Position numbers and translations under genes: made by a program. Positions 53,721-64,000 of a stretch of 64,000 bases of DNA are shown one piece after another; position 1 is the stretch's first letter, and every line of letters starts with the position of its first letter. The DNA comes from Liolophura sinensis (Eukaryota; Mollusca; Polyplacophora; Chitonida; Chitonidae): NCBI RefSeq assembly GCF_032854445.1, contig NW_027018006.1, positions 1 through 64,000 of the forward strand. The letters are read 5' to 3'. Below the pieces are notes generated by a model. That model was not told the DNA's origin. It made no database searches and worked only from the letters and a program-made list of their open reading frames with translations.

Positions 53721-56700
53721 ATGATGTCAAGATCACGTGCCCAGCAACGGCTCTTACTCCATGGAAACCAAGGAAATTTGCAATTTTTCAACAGCTGGAG
53801 ATGCCTGGCCCAATTGCGCATCCTTTGGCACCTTATTGATGTGGGTCAGTGTTCAATTGTACTTTTTACAGCGGATTGTATCAAGTACCTTTTGTTTCTT
53901 TTACATACAAATGGTGTGGATTTTCTACATGTAGATAAAGACATTGAGTTTGTCTTCGACTTAGAAGTAAGACATTTGCTGGGTGAGTTAAATGGGCTTG
54001 GCCCAAAGATTTGACGTCGTCTGGGCTACCGAAGGGCACATAACTTATAATGAAATGTTGAATATAGTAATGACCAGTCGCGATTGTACATAGTTAATGT
54101 AGCCGAATTTCAATTAGCAAAATGACCAGGCAAAAATCCAAAAGTGGAAAAACTGTTCCAATGCTGCTGGTAAGAGGCTAATCCGACGTATTTTGTGACG
54201 AGAAATCGAATGGTGCAAACGCGTTGCTCTCCGACCAATACTTTTGGCTGTAGCCACAAAATGAATAATCAATGAATGTCAAGATCACGTGCCCAGCAAC
54301 GGCTCTTACTCCATGGAAACCAAGGAAATTTGCAATTTTTCAACAGCTGGAGATGCCTGGCCCAATTGCGCATCCTTTGGCACCTTATTGATGTGGGTCA
54401 GTGTTCAATTGTACTTTTTACAGCGGATTGTATCAAGTACCTTTTGTTTTTTTTACATACAAATGGTGTGGTTTTTCTACATGTAGATAAAGACATTGAG
54501 TTTGTCTTCGACTTAGAAGTAAGACATTTGTTGGGTGAGTTAAATGGGCTTGGCCCAAAGATTTGACGTCGTCTGGGCTACCGAAGGGCACATAACTTAT
54601 AATGAAAAGTTCAATATAGTAACGACCAGTCGCGATTGTACATAGTTAATGCAGCCGATTTCAATTAGCAAAAAGACCAGGCAAAAATCCAAAAGTGGAA
54701 AAACTGTTCCAATGCTGCTGGTAAGAGGCTAATCCGACGTATTTTGTGACGAGAAATCGAATGGTGCAAACCGCGTTGCTCTCCGACCAATACTTTTGGC
54801 TGTAGCCACAAGTGAATAATCAATGATGTCAAGATCACGTGCCCAGCAACGGCTCTTACTCCATGGAAACCAAGGAAATTTGCAATTTTTCAACAGCTGG
54901 AGATGCCTGGCCCAATTGCACATCCTTTGGCACCTTATTGATGTGGGTCAGTGTTCAATTGTACTTTTTACAGCGGATTGTATCAAGTACCTTTTGTTTT
55001 TTTTATATACAAATGGTGTGGTTTTTCTACATGTAGATAAAGACATTGAGTTTGTCTTCGACTTAGAAGTAAGACATTTGCTGGGTGAGTTAAATGGGCT
55101 TGGCCCAAAGATTTGACGTCGTCTGGGCTACCGAAGGGCACATAACTTATAATGAAAAGTTGAATATAGTAATGACCAGTCGCGATTGTACATAGTTAAT
55201 GTAGCCAATTTCAATTCGCAAAAAGACCAGGCAAAAATCCAAAAGTAGAAAACTGTTCCAATGCTGCTGGTAAGAGGCTAATCCGACGTATTTTGTGACG
55301 AGAAATCGAATGGTGCAAACCGCGTTGCTCTCCGACCAATACTTTTGGCTGTAGCCACAAATGAATAATCAATGATGTCAAGATCACGTGCCCAGCAACG
55401 GCTCTTACTCCATGGAAACCAAGGAAATTTGCAATTTTTCAACAGCTGGAGATGCCTGGCCCAATTGCGCATCCTTTGGCACCTTATTGATGTGGGTCAG
55501 TGTTCAATTGTACTTTTTACAGCGGATTGTATCAAGTACCTTTTGTTTTTTTTACATACAAATGGTGTGGTTTTTCTACATGTAGATAAAGACATTGAGT
55601 TTGTCTTCGACTTAGAAGTAAGACATTTGTTGGGTGAGTTAAATGGGCTTGGCCCAAAGATTTGACGTCGTCTGGGCTACCGAAGGGCACATAACTTATA
55701 ATGAAAAGTTGAATATAGTAACGACCAGTCGCGATTGTACATAGTTAATGCAGCCGATTTCAATTAGCAAAAAGACCAGGCAAAAATCCAAAAGTGGAAA
55801 AACTGTTCCAATGCTGCTGGTAAGAGGCTAATCCGACGTATTTTGTGACGAGAAATCGAATGGTGCAAACCGCGTTGCTCTCCGACCAATACTTTTGGCT
55901 GTAGCCACAAGTGAATAATCAATGATGTCAAGATCACGTGCCCAGCAACGGCTCTTACTCCATGGAAACCAAGGAAATTTGCAATTTTTCAACAGCTGGA
56001 GATGCCTGGCCCAATTGCGCATCCTTTGGCACCTTATTGATGTGGGTCAGTGTTCAATTGTACTTTTTACAGCGGATTGTATCAAGTACCTTTTGTTTTT
56101 TTTACATACAAATGGTGTGGTTTTTCTACATGTAGATAAAGACATTGAGTTTGTCTTCGACTTAGAAGTAAGACATTTGTTGGGTGAGTTAAATGGGCTT
56201 GGCCCAAAGATTTGACGTCGTCTGGGCTACCGAAGGGCACATAACTTATAATGAAAAGTTCAATATAGTAATGACCAGTCGCGATTGTACATAGTTAATG
56301 CAGCCGATTTCAATTAGCAAAAAGACCAGGGAAAAATCCAAAAGTGGAAAAACTGTTCCAATGCTGCTGGTAAGAGGCTAATCCGACGTATTTTGTGACG
56401 AGAAATCGAATGGTGCAAACCGCGTTGCTCTCCGACCAATACTTTTGGCTGTAGCCACAAGTGAATAATCAATGATGTCAAGATCACGTGCCCAGCAACG
56501 GCTCTTACTCCATGGAAACCAAGGAAATTTGCAATTTTTCAACAGCTGGAGATGCCTGGCCCAATTGCGCATCCTTTGGCACCTTATTGATGTGGGTCAG
56601 TGTTCAATTGTACTTTTTACAGCGGATTGTATCAAGTACCTTTTGTTTTTTTTATATACAAATGGTGTGGTTTTTCTACATGTAGATAAAGACATTGAGT

Positions 56701-57021
56701 TTGTCTTCGACTTAGAAGTAAGACATTTGTTGGGTGAGTTAAATGGGCTTGGCCCAAAGATTTGACGTCGTCTGGGCTACCGAAGGGCACATAACTTATA
56801 ATGAAAAGTTGAATATAGTAATGACCAGTCGCGATTGTACATAGTTAATGTAGCCGATTTCAATTCGCAAAAAGACCAGGCAAAAATCCAAAAGTAGAAA
56901 AACTGTTCCAATGCTGCTGGTAAGAGGCTAATCCGACGTATTTTGTGACGAGAAATCGAATGGTGCAAACCGCGTTGCTCTCCGACCAATACTTTTGGCT
57001 GTAGCCACAAATGAATAATCA
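50967..57021. repeat. Segmental duplication, copy 2
   Basis: This is the counterpart of 40517-47116 with eleven monomers. The shared marks are GGAAAATCTG (51391), GGTAAAAGGC (about 52514 and 53066), ACAAATCAATAA (about 53706), TTTCTTTTAC (about 53895) and GCCAATTTC (about 55204). The offset between copies is 10450 at the first mark and about 9904 after the missing monomer. Matching weakens at 57022, whose TCTTTGAC head resembles copy 48767 rather than 47117. Confidence 0.85.
53721..55371. repeat. Start of second P/Q domain with indels
   Basis: Copy 53721 repeats the private TTTCTTTTAC and GTGGATTTTC of copy 43817. It is followed by a P (anchor about 54272) and a Q (54823, with the private GCCAATTTC also seen at about 45299). 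The stretch contains one-base length changes near 54106, 54220, 54260, 54275 and 55250, after which the sequence is clean. Confidence 0.85.
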
Positions 57022-58122
57022 ATGATGTCAAGATCACGTGCCCAGCAACGGCTCTTACTCCATGGAAACCAAGGAAATTTGCAATTTTTCAACAGCTGGA
57101 GATGCCTGGCCCAATTGCGCATCCTTTGGCACCTTATTGATGTGGGTCAGTGTTCAATTGTACTTTTTACAGCGGATTGTATCAAGTACCTTTTGTTTTT
57201 TTTACATACAAATGGTGTGGTTTTTCTACATGTAGATAAAGACATTGAGTTTGTCTTTGACTTAGAAGTAAGACATTTGTTGGGTGAGTTAAATGGGCTT
57301 GGCCCAAAGATTTGACGTCGTCTGGGCTACCGAAGGGCACATAACTTATAATGAAAAGTTCAATATAGTAACGACCAGTCGCGATTGTACATAGTTAATG
57401 CAGCCGATTTCAATTAGCAAAAAGACCAGGGAAAAATCCAAAAGTGGAAAAACTGTTCCAATGCTGCTGGTAAGAGGCTAATCCGACGTATTTTGTGACG
57501 AGAAATCGAATGGTGCAAACCGCGTTGCTCTCCGACCAATACTTTTGGCTGTAGCCACAAGTGAATAATCAATGATGTCAAGATCACGTGCCCAGCAACG
57601 GCTCTTACTCCATGGAAACCAAGGAAATTTGCAATTTTTCAACAGCTGGAGATGCCTGGCCCAATTGCGCATCCTTTGGCACCTTATTGATGTGGGTCAG
57701 TGTTCAATTGTACTTTTTACAGCGGATTGTATCAAGTACCTTTTGTTTTTTTTTATATACAAATGGTGTGGTTTTTCTACATGTAGATAAAGACATTGAG
57801 TTTGTCTTCGACTTAGAAGTAAGACATTTGCTGGGTGAGTTAAATGGGCTTGGCCCAAAGATTTGACGTCGTCTGGGCTACCGAAGGGCACATAACTTAT
57901 AATGAAAAGTTGAATATAGTAATGACCAGTCGCGATTGTACATAGTTAATGTAGCCGATTTCAATTCGCAAAAAGACCAGGCAAAAATCCAAAAGTAGAA
58001 AAACTGTTCCAATGCTGCTGGTAAGAGGCTAATCCGACGTATTTTGTGACGAGAAATCGAATGGTGCAAACCGCGTTGCTCTCCGACCAATACTTTTGGC
58101 TGTAGCCACAAATGAATAATCA
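55372..58122. repeat. Second-type HOR unit P1-P2-Q-P2'-Q
   Basis: Monomers at 55372 (P1: TAACGACC, CAGGCAAA), 55922 (P2: GTTCAATA, TAATGACC, CAGGGAAA), 56472 (Q), 57022 (P2-like, with TCTTTGAC and TAACGACC) and 57572 (Q with T9). The T9 tract makes the unit 2751 bases long. Confidence 0.83.
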
Positions 58123-60872
58123 ATGATGTCAAGATCACGTGCCCAGCAACGGCTCTTACTCCATGGAAACCAAGGAAATTTGCAATTTTTCAACAGCTGG
58201 AGATGCCTGGCCCAATTGCGCATCCTTTGGCACCTTATTGATGTGGGTCAGTGTTCAATTGTACTTTTTACAGCGGATTGTATCAAGTACCTTTTGTTTT
58301 TTTTACATACAAATGGTGTGGTTTTTCTACATGTAGATAAAGACATTGAGTTTGTCTTCGACTTAGAAGTAAGACATTTGTTGGGTGAGTTAAATGGGCT
58401 TGGCCCAAAGATTTGACGTCGTCTGGGCTACCGAAGGGCACATAACTTATAATGAAAAGTTCAATATAGTAACGACCAGTCGCGATTGTACATAGTTAAT
58501 GCAGCCGATTTCAATTAGCAAAAAGACCAGGCAAAAATCCAAAAGTGGAAAAACTGTTCCAATGCTGCTGGTAAGAGGCTAATCCGACGTATTTTGTGAC
58601 GAGAAATCGAATGGTGCAAACCGCGTTGCTCTCCGACCAATACTTTTGGCTGTAGCCACAAGTGAATAATCAATGATGTCAAGATCACGTGCCCAGCAAC
58701 GGCTCTTACTCCATGGAAACCAAGGAAATTTGCAATTTTTCAACAGCTGGAGATGCCTGGCCCAATTGCGCATCCTTTGGCACCTTATTGATGTGGGTCA
58801 GTGTTCAATTGTACTTTTTACAGCGGATTGTATCAAGTACCTTTTGTTTTTTTTACATACAAATGGTGTGGTTTTTCTACATGTAGATAAAGACATTGAG
58901 TTTGTCTTCGACTTAGAAGTAAGACATTTGTTGGGTGAGTTAAATGGGCTTGGCCCAAAGATTTGACGTCGTCTGGGCTACCGAAGGGCACATAACTTAT
59001 AATGAAAAGTTCAATATAGTAATGACCAGTCGCGATTGTACATAGTTAATGCAGCCGATTTCAATTAGCAAAAAGACCAGGGAAAAATCCAAAAGTGGAA
59101 AAACTGTTCCAATGCTGCTGGTAAGAGGCTAATCCGACGTATTTTGTGACGAGAAATCGAATGGTGCAAACCGCGTTGCTCTCCGACCAATACTTTTGGC
59201 TGTAGCCACAAGTGAATAATCAATGATGTCAAGATCACGTGCCCAGCAACGGCTCTTACTCCATGGAAACCAAGGAAATTTGCAATTTTTCAACAGCTGG
59301 AGATGCCTGGCCCAATTGCGCATCCTTTGGCACCTTATTGATGTGGGTCAGTGTTCAATTGTACTTTTTACAGCGGATTGTATCAAGTACCTTTTGTTTT
59401 TTTTATATACAAATGGTGTGGTTTTTCTACATGTAGATAAAGACATTGAGTTTGTCTTCGACTTAGAAGTAAGACATTTGCTGGGTGAGTTAAATGGGCT
59501 TGGCCCAAAGATTTGACGTCGTCTGGGCTACCGAAGGGCACATAACTTATAATGAAAAGTTGAATATAGTAATGACCAGTCGCGATTGTACATAGTTAAT
59601 GTAGCCGATTTCAATTCGCAAAAAGACCAGGCAAAAATCCAAAAGTGGAAAAACTGTTCCAATGCTGCTGGTAAGAGGCTAATCCGACGTATTTTGTGAC
59701 GAGAAATCGAATGGTGCAAACCGCGTTGCTCTCCGACCAATACTTTTGGCTGTAGCCACAAATGAATAATCAATGATGTCAAGATCACGTGCCCAGCAAC
59801 GGCTCTTACTCCATGGAAACCAAGGAAATTTGCAATTTTTCAACAGCTGGAGATGCCTGGCCCAATTGCGCATCCTTTGGCACCTTATTGATGTGGGTCA
59901 GTGTTCAATTGTACTTTTTACAGCGGATTGTATCAAGTACCTTTTGTTTTTTTTACATACAAATGGTGTGGTTTTTCTACATGTAGATAAAGACATTGAG
60001 TTTGTCTTCGACTTAGAAGTAAGACATTTGTTGGGTGAGTTAAATGGGCTTGGCCCAAAGATTTGACGTCGTCTGGGCTACCGAAGGGCACATAACTTAT
60101 AATGAAAAGTTCAATATAGTAATGACCAGTCGCGATTGTACATAGTTAATGGAGCCGATTTCAATTAGCAAAAAGACCAGGGAAAAATCCAAAAGTGGAA
60201 AAACTGTTCCAATGCTGCTGGTAAGAGGCTAATCCGACGTATTTTGTGACGAGAAATCGAATGGTGCAAACCGCGTTGCTCTCCGACCAATACTTTTGGC
60301 TGTAGCCACAAGTGAATAATCAATGATGTCAAGATCACGTGCCCAGCAACGGCTCTTACTCCATGGAAACCAAGGAAATTTGCAATTTTTCAACAGCTGG
60401 AGATGCCTGGCCCAATTGCGCATCCTTTGGCACCTTATTGATGTGGGTCAGTGTTCAATTGTACTTTTTACAGCGGATTGTATCAAGTACCTTTTGTTTT
60501 TTTTATATACAAATGGTGTGGTTTTTCTACATGTAGATAAAGACATTGAGTTTGTCTTCGACTTAGAAGTAAGACATTTGCTGGGTGAGTTAAATGGGCT
60601 TGGCCCAAAGATTTGACGTCGTCTGGGCTACCGAAGGGCACATAACTTATAATGAAAAGTTGAATATAGTAATGACCAGTCGCGATTGTACATAGTTAAT
60701 GTAGCCGATTTCAATTCGCAAAAAGACCAGGCAAAAATCCAAAAGTAGAAAAACTGTTCCAATGCTGCTGGTAAGAGACTAATCCGACGTATTTTGTGAC
60801 GAGAAATCGAATGGTGCAAACCGCGTTGCTCTCCGACCAATACTTTTGGCTGTAGCCACAAATGAATAATCA
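58123..60872. repeat. Second-type HOR unit P1-P2-Q-P2'-Q, 2750 bp
   Basis: Monomers at 58123 (P1), 58673 (P2), 59223 (Q), 59773 (P2' with the private GGAGCC at offset 380) and 60323 (Q, followed by ATGCTGTC at the next anchor). The order repeats the preceding unit. Confidence 0.87.
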
Positions 60873-63622
60873 ATGCTGTCAAGATCACGTGCCCAGCAAC
60901 GGCTCTTACTCCATGGAAACCAAGGAAATTTGCAATTTTTCAACAGCTGGAGATGCCTGGCCCAATTGCGCATCCTTTGGCACCTTATTGATGTGGGTCA
61001 GTGTTCAATTGTACTTTTTACAGCGGATTGTATCAAGTACCTTTTGTTTTTTTTATATACAAATGGTGTGGTTTTTCTACATGTAGATAAAGACATTGAG
61101 TTTGTCTTCGACTTAGAAGTAAGACATTTGTTGGGTGAGTTAAATGGGCTTGGCCCAAAGATTTGACGTCGTCTGGGCTACCGAAGGGCACATAACTTAT
61201 AATGAAAAGTTCAATATAGTAACGACCAGTCGCGATTGTACATAGTTAATGCAGCCGATTTCAATTAGCAAAAAGACCAGGCAAAAATCCAAAAGTGGAA
61301 AAACTGTTCCAATGCTGCTGGTAAGAGGCTAATCCGACGTATTTTGTGACGAGAAATCGAATGGTGCAAACCGCGTTGCTCTCCGACCAATACTTTTGGC
61401 TGTAGCCACAAGTGAATAATCAATGATGTCAAGATCACGTGCCCAGCAACGGCTCTTACTCCATGGAAACCAAGGAAATTTGCAATTTTTCAACAGCTGG
61501 AGATGCCTGGCCCAATTGCGCATCCTTTGGCACCTTATTGATGTGGGTCAGTGTTCAATTGTACTTTTTACAGCGGATTGTATCAAGTACCTTTTGTTTT
61601 TTTTACATACAAATGGTGTGGTTTTTCTACATGTAGATAAAGACATTGAGTTTGTCTTCGACTTAGAAGTAAGACATTTGTTGGGTGAGTTAAATGGGCT
61701 TGGCCCAAAGATTTGACGTCGTCTGGGCTACCGAAGGGCACATAACTTATAATGAAAAGTTCAATATAGTAATGACCAGTCGCGATTGTACATAGTTAAT
61801 GCAGCCGATTTCAATTAGCAAAAAGACCAGGGAAAAATCCAAAAGTGGAAAAACTGTTCCAATGCTGCTGGTAAGAGGCTAATCCGACGTATTTTGTGAC
61901 GAGAAATCGAATGGTGCAAACCGCGTTGCTCTCCGACCAATACTTTTGGCTGTAGCCACAAGTGAATAATCAATGATGTCAAGATCACGTGCCCAGCAAC
62001 GGCTCTTACTCCATGGAAACCAAGGAAATTTGCAATTTTTCAACAGCTGGAGATGCCTGGCCCAATTGCGCATCCTTTGGCACCTTATTGATGTGGGTCA
62101 GTGTTCAATTGTACTTTTTACAGCGGATTGTATCAAGTACCTTTTGTTTTTTTTATATACAAATGGTGTGGTTTTTCTACATGTAGATAAAGACATTGAG
62201 TTTGTCTTCGACTTAGAAGTAAGACATTTGCTGGGTGAGTTAAATGGGCTTGGCCCAAAGATTTGACGTCGTCTGGGCTACCGAAGGGCACATAACTTAT
62301 AATGAAAAGTTGAATATAGTAATGACCAGTCGCGATTGTACATAGTTAATGTAGCCGATTTCAATTCGCAAAAAGACCAGGCAAAAATCCAAAAGTAGAA
62401 AAACTGTTCCAATGCTGCTGGTAAGAGGCTAATCCGACGTATTTTGTGACGAGAAATCGAATGGTGCAAACCGCGTTGCTCTCCGACCAATACTTTTGGC
62501 TGTAGCCACAAATGAATAATCAATGATGTCAAGATCACGTGCCCAGCAACGGCTCTTACTCCATGGAAACCAAGGAAATTTGCAATTTTTCAACAGCTGG
62601 AGATGCCTGGCCCAATTGCGCATCCTTTGGCACCTTATTGATGTGGGTCAGTGTTCAATTGTACTTTTTACAGCGGATTGTATCAAGTACCTTTTGTTTT
62701 TTTTACATACAAATGGTGTGGTTTTTCTACATGTAGATAAAGACATTGAGTTTGTCTTCGACTTAGAAGTAAGACATTTGTTGGGTGAGTTAAATGGGCT
62801 TGGCCCAAAGATTTGACGTCGTCTGGGCTACCGAAGGGCACATAACTTATAATGAAAAGTTGAATATAGTAATGACCAGTCGCGATTGTACATAGTTAAT
62901 GGAGCCGATTTCAATTAGCAAAAAGACCAGGGAAAAATCCAAAAGTGGAAAAACTGTTCCAATGCTGCTGGTAAGAGGCTAATCCGACGTATTTTGTGAC
63001 GAGAAATCGAATGGTGCAAACCGCGTTGCTCTCCGACCAATACTTTTGGCTGTAGCCACAAGTGAATAATCAATGATGTCAAGATCACGTGCCCAGCAAC
63101 GGCTCTTACTCCATGGAAACCAAGGAAATTTGCAATTTTTCAACAGCTGGAGATGCCTGGCCCAATTGCGCATCCTTTGGCACCTTATTGATGTGGGTCA
63201 GTGTTCAATTGTACTTTTTACAGCGGATTGTATCAAGTACCTTTTGTTTTTTTTATATACAAATGGTGTGGTTTTTCTACATGTAGATAAAGACATTGAG
63301 TTTGTCTTCGACTTAGAAGTAAGACATTTGCTGGGTGAGTTAAATGGGCTTGGCCCAAAGATTTGACGTCGTCTGGGCTACCGAAGGGCACATAACTTAT
63401 AATGAAAAGTTGAATATAGTAATGACCAGTCGCGATTGTACATAGTTAATGTAGCCGATTTCAATTCGCAAAAAGACCAGGCAAAAATCCAAAAGTAGAA
63501 AAACTGTTCCAATGCTGCTGGTAAGAGGCTAATCCGACGTATTTTGTGACGAGAAATCGAATGGTGCAAACCGCGTTGCTCTCCGACCAATACTTTTGGC
63601 TGTAGCCACAAATGAATAATCA
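60873..63622. repeat. Second-type HOR unit P1-P2-Q-P2'-Q, 2750 bp
   Basis: Monomers at 60873 (Q-like head with a P1 tail), 61423 (P2), 61973 (Q), 62523 (P2', again with GGAGCC) and 63073 (Q). The GGAGCC copies at 59773 and 62523 and the ATGCTGTC anchors at 60873 and 63623 are each exactly 2750 bases apart, which confirms the five-monomer period. Confidence 0.88.
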
Positions 63623-64000
63623 ATGCTGTCAAGATCACGTGCCCAGCAACGGCTCTTACTCCATGGAAACCAAGGAAATTTGCAATTTTTCAACAGCTGG
63701 AGATGCCTGGCCCAATTGCGCATCCTTTGGCACCTTATTGATGTGGGTCAGTGTTCAATTGTACTTTTTACAGCGGATTGTATCAAGTACCTTTTGTTTT
63801 TTTTATATACAAATGGTGTGGTTTTTCTACATGTAGATAAAGACATTGAGATTGTCTTCGACTTAGAAGTAAGACATTTGTTGGGTGAGTTAAATGGGCT
63901 TGGCCCAAAGATTTGACGTCGTCTGGGCTACCGAAGGGCACATAACTTATAATGAAAAGTTGAATATAGTAATGACCAGTCGCGATTGTACATAGTTAAT
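63623..64000. repeat. Partial monomer at right window edge
   Basis: This is the first 378 bases of a further monomer, starting with ATGCTGTC and TATATAC like copy 60873. It has a private GAGATTGTC. The array continues beyond the window. Confidence 0.9.

Larger units (their letters stand above)
1..64000. repeat. Tandem satellite array, 550-bp monomer, about 116 copies
   Basis: The same roughly 550-base sequence recurs head to tail in one orientation from the first to the last base. Anchor motifs fall at 385, 927, 1473, 2022, 2566, 3113, 3662 and then almost exactly every 550 bases to 63623. Most intervals are exactly 550; the exceptions are 542-549 before 3662 and scattered 549-552 later. Neighbouring copies usually differ at only a few positions out of 550. 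No internal sub-repeat of the monomer was noticed. Arrays of this size and homogeneity are typical of eukaryotic satellite DNA at centromeres, pericentromeres or subtelomeres; that location is inferred. No known satellite family was recognised. Both ends of the window lie inside the array, so its true extent is unknown. Confidence 0.99.

Noticed and set aside
1-64000. 5S rDNA or tRNA gene cluster
   Set aside because: Tandem units of about 550 bases are typical of 5S arrays, but no 5S internal control region or tRNA A/B box pair was found on either strand.
1-64000. CRISPR array
   Set aside because: The repeated unit is 550 bases with no short repeats alternating with unique spacers.
1-64000. 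CENP-B box
   Set aside because: No match to the TTCGnnnnAnnCGGG pattern was found; the TTCGACTTAG and TTCGCAAAAAG sites lack the CGGG half.
1-64000. Transposable element or its terminal repeats as monomer source
   Set aside because: No reverse transcriptase, transposase, long terminal repeat or flanking target-site duplication was recognisable in any frame.

Overview
The whole window is satellite DNA. It is one uninterrupted head-to-tail array of a 550-bp monomer (about 41% GC, counted by hand on one copy). There are 115 complete monomer intervals plus a partial copy at each end. I used the 'atgatgtcaaga' motif as the monomer start; it first falls at 385 and last at 63623. No unique flanking sequence, transposon insertion, RNA gene or credible protein gene was seen. 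This points to eukaryotic heterochromatin (centromeric, pericentromeric or subtelomeric). I do not recognise the satellite family and cannot name the organism.

The copies differ mainly at about 27 recurrent diagnostic sites, and these show several levels of organisation. (1) 1-3183 carries many single-base indels and looks like a noisy copy of the DNA six monomers further right. (2) 3662-8061 is a simple domain with a local dimer. (3) 8062-13012 is transitional. (4) 13013-30067 is a higher-order repeat (HOR) of five monomer types a-b-c-d-e (2750 bp), with rearranged units between 18513 and 24567. (5) 30068-43816 is an irregular mosaic domain where a G-to-A change at monomer offset 281 is common. 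(6) 43817-50416 and 53721-64000 are dominated by two other types, P and Q. From 55372 to the end these form a second five-monomer HOR of the same length but different make-up. (7) About 40.5-47.1 kb and 51.0-57.0 kb are two copies of one segment that share private variants; the second copy has lost one monomer and contains a cluster of one-base indels.

Nothing here works together as genes do. The biology is that of a satellite evolving by unequal exchange, conversion and local duplication. Per-monomer motifs (E-box-like palindrome, CRE-like octamer, short hairpins, splice-site-like sequences) are described on one representative copy. The two indel-rich stretches raise a real question of assembly or polishing error. 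All comparisons were made by eye, without alignment software.
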